Shown piece by piece: positions 12,456 through 23,033 of a stretch of DNA of 64,000 nucleotides. The position numbers and the translations under genes were made by a program. The stretch spans positions 179,762,350 through 179,826,349 of the forward strand of contig CM062297.1 of the NCBI GenBank assembly GCA_031216915.1, written 5' to 3'. The notes below the pieces were generated by a model. The model searched no databases and was not told where the DNA came from. It worked only from the letters and a program-made list of their open reading frames with translations. Source of the stretch: Pictodentalium vernedei. Its lineage: Eukaryota > Mollusca > Scaphopoda > Dentaliida > Dentaliidae. The number at the start of each line of letters is the position of its first letter. Positions within the stretch are counted from its first letter, which is position 1.

Positions 12456-12509
12456 TACAAATTACTTAAAATTTATCATTTTTAGATTTTGAAAAAAATG
12501 TTTGCAAAT

Positions 12510-12812
12510 ATTGTATTGTGGAGTATAGAGCTCTGACAAACAAAATATGTTAGAGTAAATGCCTTTTTTGGATATACTGAGGCCAAATAGGTAAAAAAAA
12601 CAAGGAGATTTAAGTGACTGTCAAAATAATTTCCCAACATATTACAGGATGTTTTATTCAATTAACAGGAGTTTACTCTGTAACCTATATGCAATTAACA
12701 GTTCAAATTTGCACTGCAGGTACGGAAAATGGTTTTATGTTTGGAAATTAAATTCAATTACCAGGGTTATTCCATAAAGAGATATCCAGTTAAGAGTACA
12801 TCTGTACTTGAA
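12510..12812 (+). mobile_element. Pogo-like MITE C, 5-prime-truncated copy
   Basis: Starts inside the hairpin core (GAGCTCTGACAAACAAAATA) and carries the C-family right half with repeated CAATTAACAGG motifs and the AAGAGATATCCAGTTAAG end. The left half and first hairpin arm are missing, next to the DIRS right end. Confidence 0.65.
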
Positions 12813-12841
12813 AATGTTTTCTGAACCCTTATTTACCTTAA

Positions 12842-13066
12842 CCCTTTATCTAACGAATCAGTTGTATCCATCTTCATAATTTACAAATTGAGCAGTTGAA
12901 TAAAAGATTATTTTTCAAAAAATTTCAACAAAATCATGTCTTGTGACCCCTCATTGGAACGAGCTCATCCCAATGAAGGGTTACATGTTATGTTTTTGTT
13001 GAAATTTTTTGAAACATTTGAAAAAATAACATTTGAAATAATAAATTTTAATATTGTGTGCATTGG
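12842..13066. mobile_element. TTAA MITE family B, copy B1
   Basis: Between TTAA 12838-12841 and 13067-13070. The hairpin is shortened (CATTGGAACGAGCTCATCCCAATG). The next element (E1) begins at the same right-hand TTAA. Confidence 0.75.
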
Positions 13067-13070
13067 TTAA

Positions 13071-13302
13071 CCCTTAAGGGCCTAATTCCGACTGTGATCT
13101 CATTTTCTTTGCAACAGAACAGGTGCCCCTACATGCAGTCTTCGAATTAACTCACAAGTTATATTCTAAGCACCTTGGTAGTTGTTTTTTGGCAAGTCTT
13201 GGCTATCTATACAGGCAGCCAAGATTTGCCAAAAAACAGCAGCAGTCACAGGATGTAGACTCTCAAAGTGTTGAAATCTCTAGGCCTTTAAGCATTAAAG
13301 GA
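13071..13302. mobile_element. TTAA MITE family E, copy E1
   Basis: Starts after TTAA 13067-13070 with CCCTTAAGGGCCTAATTCCG and ends near TAGGCCTTTAAGCATTAAAGGA before TTAA 13303-13306. The hairpin at about 13181-13227 holds TTTTTTGGCAAGTCTTGGCT and its complement. Related copies lie at 25656, 35801 and 59047. Confidence 0.7.
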
Positions 13303-13432
13303 TTAAAAGAGTTTGAAATGAAAATGATGTTACTGATTAACCAGCACTGAGATTGTGCCCTTTTAGAATTCCAAGGTTAACTCTTGACACAACATAATAG
13401 AAATATTAGGACAGTGCTATTTTCTAAAATCA

Positions 13433-13556
13433 TGATTCAAATTTTATTATTTTTCATTTATTGCTTCCAAAACATAGCTTATGATCCCTCATTAGAATGA
13501 TCTCACCAAGGAGCTCTTTCCAAAGATAGGTCATAAATTTTGTTTTTGAGGCAAAA
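13433..13556. repeat. Remnant of a MITE A hairpin
   Basis: Contains CAAAACATAGCTTATGATCC and a degenerate GAGCTCTTTCC second arm with GGTCATAAATTTTGTTTTTG. Both element ends are lost, at least one probably to the adjacent DIRS insertion. Confidence 0.5.
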
Positions 13557-13564
13557 GATGAAAA

Positions 13565-13800
13565 TATTTTTATACTGTACCAATGACCCAGACTTAGCTG
13601 GTGCTAACTCTAAAATATTAAGGGCCAAACCTAAATTTTACCCCCCAATCCCCAAAATTTGCATCTAAAACCGAAAATTACATGTCCTATATGGTCATCC
13701 ATACTTTTACCCCACTGTGCATGCACAGTGTCAAGGAGGTCTCGAAATTGCCGCCAAAAGTCATTCTTTGTTTGGCCCTCAATTCAGTTACAACTGACTG
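13565..13800 (+). repeat. Left inverted terminal repeat of DIRS copy 2
   Basis: CTTAGCTGGTGCTAACTCTA and CATGTCCTATATGGTCATCC recur as reverse complements at about 20405-20425 and 20317-20340. Confidence 0.8.
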
Positions 13801-14639
13801 ATATTTGTGCTTGTAAATCTCAGTTTAAATGATGCCAGATCCATAATTATGAGAGAAATGGTGGATACATGGTGGAAATAGAAGGTGGAGAGGAAAAAAC
13901 AGTAGAAACAAATGTTCAGGGCTGTAGCTTATAATTATTTTACAAAATTATTCATGTTACCTATTTTTGAGGCATGACCTTGTTGTGGTCATTCTTGCTA
14001 TGAATGTTCCACTGTTTAATCAGTGTTTCCTCTCTACCTTTCCTTTATTCCCCCTAGCTATTCTCCCATGCTTTTGGCTTATTTTTTGTAATGTTTATTA
14101 CTAAAATTTCTTGGGAGTTTTGGCTTGGTAACAGAATTATTTTCTGTTTTTTTTCCCCATGTTTACGTCCTCACCCCATTTGTGTTTAGGCGTTTTGGTC
14201 TGCATCTACCATCTGATGTTCTACAGTTTCTTCTCTGGAAGCCTCTGTTTTGCATCAGATAGTGTTTAAATGGGTAACTGATTTCGGGTTATGTTAGTTT
14301 CAGTGCCTGGAGTTATGTTTCCGGTTTGTTGACACTTTTGCTTTTGTTGACAACTGTTACTTCTGACAGTGATTACTTGTCTTCTGCTTAATTTTGTTCA
14401 TAGCAAGATACATTAATATTATCTGTAAGTGTTACATTAATTATTCAAAATCATTAAAAAATTTTGTCCACACTTAGGCTTTTTTGGGATCCTTTGGGCT
14501 CAGGGTTCCCATTGGGAACTTGGGCTCTTCTGAAAATTTTTTCAAAATTTTTTTTTTTTTTAAATTATTTTCTTTTGAAATGTTATAATGAATTATAATA
14601 TATATGTATATTTATTTCAAGGGTTAGTGCGAGTAATAT

Positions 14640-16640
14640 GACGGTGTATATTTTTTCTGGTTGGAAAAAATATTCTTCATTCGTTATGCGAGGATATCTT
14701 CCTCTAACTCACAAGTTCATTGTGTTTCTTATAGTCAATGTAGTTGCATTAATTCTTGCTCTGTGTGTGTTGATTGATATGACATCGTTGGAGACGGGTG
14801 TCACGGTATTTTATTAGCGGTGAGGGGTCCATTATGGTCCTCTCTCCGTAGGGTCACTATATACTATCAGTTTCTTTTTCAGAATTCAGTGATGTTTCCG
14901 TGATGTCTTCAATAAGTGTCTCCCTGCCGTTGCAATAGTAGGGCTAGCGGGAAGTGCTCAAGGTATTATGACAATTGCTGGGAGTTAGCTAGTTCTATCG
15001 AAGGCATTGTCACCCGCTAGTCCGCCCGGTGTCGCATCCATTCACCAGGAAAGAATGGTACAGCACCCGGGTTAGTCCAGGGAAGCAGATTGGGTGATGC
15101 GAGCACTATAAAACTTCAGATGTGCACACCCGTCCGTCCATCCGGGAGCTAGCTCGTCCAGGTCCCTCGGACCGCAAGCGAGAGAGGCCCCCTCTCTCTT
15201 CCATCAACATCTGCGCCGCGATGTTGTTGTATGTTGTTCGCTCACTCCTCCTGCTCGGGGCGTTCCGTCGCATGACAGTCCGACGTGGCTGCTATATTGG
15301 CTTCCTCATCCTCGTCAACACACATGACCGCACCTTGGCTATGTGACCACAGATTTCCAGGGGATGTTCGCATATTATATAAATGCAGGACTGAACGTCC
15401 CTGGTGCTCCTGCTTCGCCGACCAAGGAATACATGTCGACCAGGTCACTCCATCTGCTAGCCAAGGATACGAGACCTTTCCAGTTGGGACGTTCGCATAT
15501 TATATAAATGCAGGAATGAACGTCCCTGGAGCTTCCAGCAGATATTTCATGTAGGACCGCGGCTCCACAGGTCTCATAGGGTAACATGAACTAGGTATTG
15601 TTACCTTGAAGTCTTTGTAAGTGTGCTTCCATTGTCTCAGTCAAATGAAGAGCTAGCGGTAAAGTTCTCATACAGATATGTCAATTGCCTAAGAGGTCCC
15701 AAGTAGGATCGATGGCGTTGTCGTCTGCTAGCTCGCCCGGTGTCGCGACCATTCACCGAATGGCTCAGCACCCGGGTTCATCCGTTGCGGTCCAGGAAGG
15801 AGATTTGGGTGATGCAAGCACTATAAAATACAATGTGCACACCCAGTGACGACGGATACAAGGATGGTACGGAGGAAGCCTATTAGTCCGGTTCCCAGCT
15901 CGTCCAGGTCCATTGGGCTGCGAGCGAGAGAGGTTCCTCTCTCATTTTACAACATCTGGGCCCAGATGTTGTGGTACTAAACGTTGCTCAGTCGGAGCAT
16001 ACGTCCACCGTTCGGGACGCTCCATTATATAGACAGTCCGGAGAGACTGCTCTTTCGGCTTCCTCGTCCTCACGGCAGCACTCACGACCACATCTTGGCT
16101 ACATGACCTGTGATATTCAACCAACATCGCCGACAAGGGATTCTACGGCAACCAGGTCACGCCATCTGGTAGCCAAGGATACGAGGTCTTCATACTCCGG
16201 ATGTTCACATATTAGATTATGCAAGAGTGAACATCCAAGGAGCTTCCAGCGGCTAAATCCTATAAGACTGCAGCTCCACAGGCCTCTGTTACGGACATGC
16301 TATCTGTCGGATCAGGAATTATCCGAGGAAGCTGGGTTGGTATGTTCTGCTGCAGCTTCAGACACGGACGACCAAGAATTACAAGAGGTCTGACGGGATG
16401 GCGAAAGGGATACGGATGAGTTGTATTTTCCCTTTTCGGAACAACATAATTGCCGTAGAGTGCATCCGGCATTGTCATCTGACGTTGTTCCTTCGGACCA
16501 AAATGCTGCGTTGCCGGATAAGAGACTGATAGCGTCACTGGACACAGAATTCTTTATCGGTTTAGGGTCATCATCCCTCAGTTTCCGACATAGTCCAGAT
16601 ATGTCTCGCGGACATTTGATCTGTTGAATGCCGCTATATT
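14640..16640 (+). pseudogene. DIRS copy 2 Gag-region remnant with an internal duplication
   Basis: Occupies the place of the Gag frame of copy 1 (GTGTCACGGTATTTTATTAG matches the region near 7733) but has no long frame. A block starting GCCCGGTGTCGC at about 15025 recurs at about 15733 with the same order of CAGCACCCGGGTT, GGGTGATGC and GTGCACACCC, showing a tandem duplication of about 0.7 kb. A short hairpin motif GGGACGTTCGCATATTA occurs at 15362 and 15484 and, diverged, at 16200. Confidence 0.55.
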
Positions 16641-17599
16641 ATTTAACTTGCTACCTAAATGGGCAGGTCAGGTTTCTTATCGGTAATATGTTCTACATCT
16701 GCCTTTCATCAATTCAACAAATATTTTGAAATGGCAGGACAGAGCATTCTGAGAGTTCTCTGCGTCTAGACAACCAGGTCAGGACATAGTATTGTTTTTT
16801 ACTGTCGTCTATGTCAATTCCAACCACGATGTTGGAAATAACAATATCATCTAGCAGGGTCAGCTTAGGCGCATCATCGTACGCAGATCACCTTACCAGA
16901 ACGTTATCATTACGTCGCAAGGAAAAAGAATTCTAGGATGCACAATCTCCTTAAGAGTTCTTTCAAGGGCCTCACGTAAAACTCTGTCCTTTAGTGGCAA
17001 TATGGAGTTGGTTAGACGTGGCGCGGTCCTGGGTACATCCACGTGTGTAGATAGTAAGGTGAAAAACTCAGAGTCGCTCCAGTCTCCGGAGAGTTTTCTT
17101 TGATGGCAAGCTTTCCGCAGTCTATGATCAGTTAACTAAGAAAGCTTTAGACTCTCTGCTATTAAAATTCGCTTCCATATGGTCAGATTCAGCAGAGAAG
17201 AGTAGGACAGGCACTTCTGGGATGAATACGTCTAAGGGAAATTCCTATAAGGTTCCTATGCATCCTCTCGGTCTTATTCTAGAGACCGTCAGGGTAGCGA
17301 CTCATATAGGGGCCATAGTTACGGTCACACGTCCCTAGGTCGACGGGGCGAGGTGCGGACCGTGGAGGACATGGCTTCGCCTTCCGCAAGCCTCGCAGGA
17401 TCAGGAGGTAATGGTTTTAACCTCTATCGTGTACTAGTGAGCGGAAGACGGTCGAGTTTCTCAATTATTTGGGAATATATTTACGGACGTCCCTTGGATT
17501 TAAGGGGTGATTTCGAAAGGACTAAATTGTTCCTCAAACGAAATCCTCTGTCAACTCGGAGTCCAAGATGGACTCAGCTTCCGCCAAGTCAGTAGGATA

Positions 17600-19160
17600 G
17601 AGGCTCGCTTCCATCAGAAGTCTAGTCTCTTCTGGAATGATCGCGATGGAGATCGTAGAAATCCAGGAATTTCCAGGTTTCTACAACCATCCTTTTCTGG
17701 TTCCAAAAACCAGATGGCTCGTTCTGTTCACTCATTATTCGGAACTGGATAAACAAGCTGATCATGGCTCCAAGTTTATATATGGAGTCCACCCGATCGG
17801 TCAGAGCGAGTATTCAAGTCTACGATTATGCTACATACATAGATCTCAAGATGCGTATTTTCACGCCATGGTACATCAGGCATCAGAAAGTATCTTCGCT
17901 TCCTTATCATAGGAGTCGTATATCAGTTCCGAGCAATATACTTTGGTCTGAATCTAGCCCCCTGGGCCTTCACTCGAATAACGGACTCGGTAATGACTCA
18001 TTTCCGAACTTATTCGTCTGCAATAACGTCGGCCTACCTGGACAACATTTATACAGGTATGGCAATGAGTTAACGCTTCAGAACTATGTGCAAAATCTGC
18101 TTCTATTGCTCCGACGTCTCGGGTTTCTTAAGTAAACGAGGAGAAGCCGAATCTGGTATCATCCAAGTCATTCACCCACCGGGGGATGAGCTTCGTAATG
18201 CACAACTTTTTCGTTCATCTGCCGTTACCCAGAACGAAATTATTCAGTTGTTGTGCTCACTATTGTCTTCGCTCAGACAAGTCTCAGCGAGAGATCTTAT
18301 GAGACTGATACGTTTAGGTGGGACTGCCACGATTTTATTCCGATAGGGCGGTTACGTTGGTCCTCTCCAAATTTCTTTAATTCAGTATTGGAGGGTGAAG
18401 ATTCTTTCGCTCAATATGGACATCGTCTTGATTAATCAAGTGAATAAGAGATTCAGACTTGGGCAAGTTTTCTGGGCATAACTCAGATAGTTCCACTGCA
18501 ACGGTCGGATCCGAGTTTTACAGTCTTGACGGATGCCAGTAAACAGGTTGGGTCATTTTCATTGAGCCCAATGGATTGAAGTTCCAGGGTCTTTTGATTC
18601 CGTAGTTCCTTATCAAGCACTCAAACATCAAGTATGATGTCATTTTGGCTTGCGCTACGTTATTGGATGACGTAATTCAGAATATTCATATGCTAATTCT
18701 GTCCGACAGTTTGATGGTATTAGCGTATTTTCGGAATTATAGAGGCACTCATTCCATCCTGTTATTCATATTAACAGAATGAATCTTTTGGTTGCTACTA
18801 GAACATCAAGTTCTATCAGTCTGTCATATTCCGGGTCGTCCGAACGTATTAGCAGACTCCCTTCACGGAGGGGCCGTTTGTTGCCTCCAGAATCGGCTTT
18901 CAACAAACGAGTTTTCAATCAGATTGCTACCATGGCGAGTGGCCAATGATCGACTTATTTGCGACGCATCTCAACAATTAGTTGCAGACGTATGTGTCAT
19001 TGTGTTTGGATCTTCGAGCGTTTGCAATAAACGCTCTATCGATCTTGTTTGACGGAATAATAAGATATGCGTATCTTACTGCGTTGTTGATTCAACAGAT
19101 TTTGCTCTAGTGTAATTATTTCAATGCAAATTCTGTTGGTAGCTTCTCTAGCTCCACAAA
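17600..19160 (+). pseudogene. DIRS copy 2 reverse transcriptase / RNase H, broken
   Basis: Frame fragments (for example FLVPKTRWLVLFTHY at about 17692) parallel the RT of copy 1. The catalytic motif reads YLDN at 18035-18046, so the second catalytic Asp of YLDD is changed to Asn. RNase H-like VLTDASKQ is at about 18519 and the C-terminal block with LIQQIL...MQILLVASLAPQ ends near 19160. Many stops. Confidence 0.78.
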
Positions 19161-19470
19161 ACTGTGGACTATTTACTCAGGCGTCTGTTGTGGGACATGC
19201 CGTGGAAGCTTCCTCCACATTTCGGTCCATTCTATGGTCAGATGGATTCAATCTACAGTCAGTTCTGCTTATTTCTTTATTCAGCAGTCTGTGTTTTAGT
19301 TTAAGCTCATGAAGTAAGAGTTCTTCTACTTCATGGGCTTAAGCTATTAATATGGTTATTACAGATTTAATGAGGGCTGCATAGTAGTGTTAGCCCTCTA
19401 TTTTCACGATTTTGTATCTGAGAATATTGAGTCCTTTTCTGCAGATCTACATTGTTTAGGTCCGCTATTT
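19160..19470 (+). pseudogene. DIRS copy 2 tyrosine recombinase remnant after a large deletion
   Basis: Sequence equivalent to about 10380 of copy 1 (GGAAGCTTCCTCC at 19205) is followed at once by sequence equivalent to about 11230 (AGATGGATTCA at 19239). Roughly 0.8 kb, including the first catalytic Arg block, is gone. Only the H..R part (around 19308) and a weak tail remain. Confidence 0.7.
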
Positions 19471-20094
19471 TTTACTCTGAAGGTCGTCTACTGAATAGTG
19501 GCAACTATGTGTGTGTAGGCTTTCGATTCCGGCAGAGACTCTGTCCTGCTGCCCTCTTTGCTCTGGAGTATTTGATCCAGGACAAGGGAAAGGGGGGGGG
19601 GGGGGGTGTTCCCTTAGGTCACCTGCTTTATAGTGTAAAGCAAGGGAATACCTCCCTTGGACTTAGTAATTCCGTGTCGCTTCCAAGATGATTTTAGGGT
19701 TAAGCCTATGTTTACTCATCTGTGTAATATTTATTAAGTGTTGATTGGTGTGAAGCATTTGTATATATCACGTGATTAATTGAGCGTTAATATACAATCC
19801 TCGAACACTTTTAAATAAGTATATAGAGTCTCATTTCTCTAGACTCCCGCATTTGTTGGCTTTCCTTAAAAAATATTAGTATAAAGGGTTATACTAGATG
19901 TTTATAGAGATCATTGATGTTATTGTGCTCAATTACAGAATAGTATTGTGTCTTTCTTTTTTGTTACAAATAAGAAAGATACATGTAAGACTATCTCTCC
20001 TTTTCTCCTTAAGGGGATAGGTCTGTTTTTGGTAATTGAGTCTGTTGGATTTTCCTTATGTCCTAGGCCCTTCAACCTTTTTACTATTCAGCTA

Positions 20095-20460
20095 AGTCTG
20101 GGTCATTGGTACAGTATAAAAATGTTAAAAAATTTATAGTAATTTATATATTTTTTATACTTACCAATGACCCAGACGGGGATGGCCCTCCCATGAGTTG
20201 GGAACTCATTCCTCCCCGCTGAGTACATAATGCTTAACAGGCACTGGTTGTAAGAATGACTTTTGGTGGCAATTTCAAAACCTACTTGACACTGCGCATG
20301 TGCAGTGGGGTAAAAGTATGGAGGACCATATAGGACATGTAATTTTCCGTTTTAGATGCAAATTTTGGAGATTGGGGGTAAAATTTGCATTTGGCCCTTA
20401 ATATTTTAGAGTTAGCACCAGCTAAGTTTGGGTCATTGGTAAGTATAAAAAATATATAAA
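20095..20460 (+). repeat. Right inverted repeat of DIRS copy 2
   Basis: TTTTTATACTTACCAATGAC at 20151 and the reverse complement of the left terminal repeat at 20240-20450, ending GGTCATTGGTAAGTATAAAA. Confidence 0.75.
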
Positions 20461-20651
20461 TTACTATAAATTTTTTAACTTTTAATTATTTGACAGGGTA
20501 TAGAAGAGAATTTTGTTTTCAATTTTCATCCGCTAGCCAATTCAGGTAAAAGGTTAAAACAACTGAGCATTTAACTGGTAGAGTACTAGGGTTTTTTTTA
20601 TCAGTAAAATTTGTTCGCATGTCATGCCATAAATGCTCTCTCCCATAAATA

Positions 20652-21079
20652 CAGTGGAACCCTGTTAATAGAATACCCACTTTGCCAATGAAAATTAGTC
20701 AATTAACAGGAGTATTCAATTAACAGGGATTGTGTCACTTTCCTGTATTCTGGAGATAAACTTAGCATTTATTCTATTATATCTTGTTTGACAGAGCTCC
20801 ATGAGCTCTGTCAAACAATATATAATAGATTAAATGCCTGTATTGAATGTACTGAGGCTAAATGGGTCTATAAATAAAGGAAAACTGGGGAGAGTCAGGG
20901 TAATTTCTCAACAGGTTACAAGATTTTTTATTCAATTAACAGGAGTTCTTCTATAACCTATATTCAGGTAACAGGTCATATTTGTACTCTGGGTATGGTA
21001 AATGCTTTTGTGTTGGTTAATTATATCCAATTAACTGGACTATACAATTAAGAGATATCCAATTAAGTGGCCTCTACTG
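20652..21079 (+). mobile_element. Pogo-like MITE C, copy C1
   Basis: TA at 20650-20651 and 21080-21081; ends CAGTGGAACCCTGTTAAT and AATTAAGTGGCCTCTACTG. Central hairpin TTGTTTGACAGAGCTC / GAGCTCTGTCAAACAA. CAGTGG ends and TA targets fit the Tc1/mariner-pogo group (family knowledge); no transposase inside. Confidence 0.82.
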
Positions 21080-21494
21080 TATAAACAAAGCAAATTCGTA
21101 CAGACTAAATTATTTCGCTTCAAAGATCATATGAAGTGCACCCACAGAATATGAAAACTTCAAGTTGCAGTGCCTGCATTTCTGAATAAAGCCCAAATAT
21201 GGGCATCCAGAACTCTTCCAGTTAAACTGAAACATTGTTGATTTTATCACTTTCAAGGGAATCTGCAAAGTTTCTTAATTGTTTCTCAATACCTTCTTGA
21301 AAATCGTTGAAATCAGCATCTGAAAGCATCTATAGTCCTTGAATTCATGTTCTCAAAATGTTGAGTACCCTGAAATACTTTATTTTGAAATTATTAATAT
21401 ACAAAAAATTAGGCACCTGTGCAATTGACAAATCTACAATTATTATTTTATATTTTAAGCCTTTTTTTTAAATTTATTGATGTTGTATTTTCAG

Positions 21495-21634
21495 GTACAT
21501 GGCTTTCGTTAGTCCATTTTTGAACAAACAGTTGTCCCAAAACAATTCTCTTGACACTAGAGCTTTGGCTACATATTTCAACTTCTACAACAAGTTTCTG
21601 TCAGAAGCCAACAAAGTGTTGATCAACATAATTG
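21495..21634 (+). CDS. Exon: unit 1, first type (140 nt)
   Basis: The acceptor is TTTTCAG and the donor G|GTAACA. It enters in phase 2 and leaves in phase 1. The peptide reads YMAFVSPFLNKQLSQNNSLD, then a helical stretch containing YFNFYNKFLSEANKVLINI. This matches the FYLKF.KEVNILLTK segment of the 140-nt exons at 36968 and 52519, and all three are exactly 140 nt. One sequon (NNS). It is too short to show as a long ORF and was found from its splice sites and its homology to the other units. It lies directly after the long DIRS-filled intron. Confidence 0.85.
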
Positions 21635-21842
21635 GTAACATTTTTATTTAAAAAATACATGTAGTTAAATTTGACCTTTTAAACCTAATGTTCTACAATA
21701 CCTTTTCCCTGTTGATTTTCTGTTAGATATTTAGCTCTTCCTCATGGACTGATGAGTTTTCACTTGTTTTTTTTTTTCAATCACAAACAGATACAAAAGC
21801 AAATTGTGAAAAAACTTCTGTGATTATAAAGAAAAAAAAATG

Positions 21843-22575
21843 AAGGTGAGGAGCAAAATAAACCAGAGGGGGAGATTATTATGATCCCCGATCAATCTGG
21901 AGGTGGGATGGGGAAATCTCACCTGAGGGGCAAGATATTTGAACCAGACCCGAGGCTTGCTGAGGGGCTGGTTCAAATATCTTGCCCTGAGGGTGAGATT
22001 TCCCCATTCCCACCTTCAGACTCATCGAGGATGATTTTTCTCCCCCACACAAGGATTACGTCATTATAGATAATTGGCGGTGACGTGCTGACATACCCAA
22101 TTTATCAAGTCGTAGTCCTTTTGAAAAACAAACAATTTCATCGGAAAGATCATACAAAAGTTAGGTATATACCACATGTATATACTAAAAATTGATTTGT
22201 GACACTGTCTGTTAAGGGGTTAATGAATTTGCACGTGTCAAACTCTAATGTAAAGTGCATTGTGAGATTATTGATCGATCGATAAATTCGCGCAGTGATA
22301 TTATTAAATCTGCAGAGAAACATGGGGTTGAAACATATCAACATTGTTGATTTTGAATGGCACGTGGATTACATGTGGGAAATCGTGAAGCATTTTTGTT
22401 ATTTACAATTGTGCAGACGATGATGAAACAGTTCCGGTGACCTAATAAAATATGAAAATGAGTATGTCACGTGAGGTGGTGGGATAGAAATATCCCACCC
22501 TGCTGTCTCACCTGGGGCACGCGTATGTTTCACGTATAGTAGGGGGAGAAAAACTAGTCCAAACCTAGTTTATCT
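21843..22575. repeat. Complex foldback element with two hairpins
   Basis: A long imperfect hairpin (about 21899-22012) pairs GGGGAAATCTCACC and GATATTTGAACCAG with their complements. A second shorter one (about 22472-22512) has GTGGTGGGATA/TATCCCACC. GGGGGAGA motifs lie at both ends (21869 and, inverted, 22576), hinting at one element of about 730 bp. Not recognised. Confidence 0.5.
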
Positions 22576-23033
22576 CTCCCCCCACCTATTTATCTTCCTC
22601 CACCTGAAATTTTTTTCCCTTCTTTTTAATTACAATTTTTTTTCGCTGAAATCCACTTCTGTCTCTGTCTGTGATGTTAAAAAACATGTCATCAGTTAGT
22701 GCCAGAGGGGAGAAAATAGTTTTTGGAAAACCTGTTATTTTGTGTTTGGGGTGGGGGTTGAGGCAGAGCATCACAACAGTCTCATGCATGAACGTAAACA
22801 GACCATTGAAGGTGATCTTTCTGTTCAAACACCAAATCTTGATCACCTTAATTCAAGTTTAAGCGTGGTATTAATTAAAAAAAAGAGCACAACTTAGTGT
22901 ACTTGGAACAGGAATCAATCACCCTTGTTGGAATTTTTCCCATGTTTCAAACACCTGAAAAAGTCCAACTCAGATCATTGATTCCTTCCTCCCATACTCT
23001 ACCATTGTTGTGTTCTCTCTCAAAACCATATTG

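Larger units (their letters stand above)
6530..12480 (+). mobile_element. DIRS-like tyrosine-recombinase retrotransposon, copy 1 (decayed)
   Basis: The ends are inverted repeats. About 6545-6780, with the ACCAATGGCC-type end and ATTCAGGGCCAAACACAAATT, is matched in reverse by about 12230-12450. Inside, in order on the + strand, lie a Cys-rich Gag-like start, a reverse transcriptase/RNase H region and a tyrosine recombinase. Near 12100-12180 the terminal sequence recurs as an internal inverted copy, as expected of the circular-junction region of DIRS elements. Inverted ends plus a tyrosine recombinase and no integrase or LTR distinguish it from Gypsy or LINE elements. Stops and frameshifts break all frames, so it is no longer autonomous. 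Confidence 0.87.
13560..20478 (+). mobile_element. DIRS-like retrotransposon, copy 2 (heavily decayed)
   Basis: The inverted terminal repeats are about 13565-13800 (ACCAATGACCCAGAC end, GGGCCAAACCTAAATTTTAC) and 20240-20450. It lies in the same orientation as copy 1, about 1.1 kb downstream in the same intron. It shares the untranslated leader (GTTTACGTCCTCACC at 14160, compare 7134) and Gag, RT/RNase H and recombinase remnants. The terminal base differences (GGCCCAG versus GACCCAG) are mirrored at both ends of each copy, so they are separate insertions of related subfamilies, not a duplication of one insertion. Confidence 0.83.
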
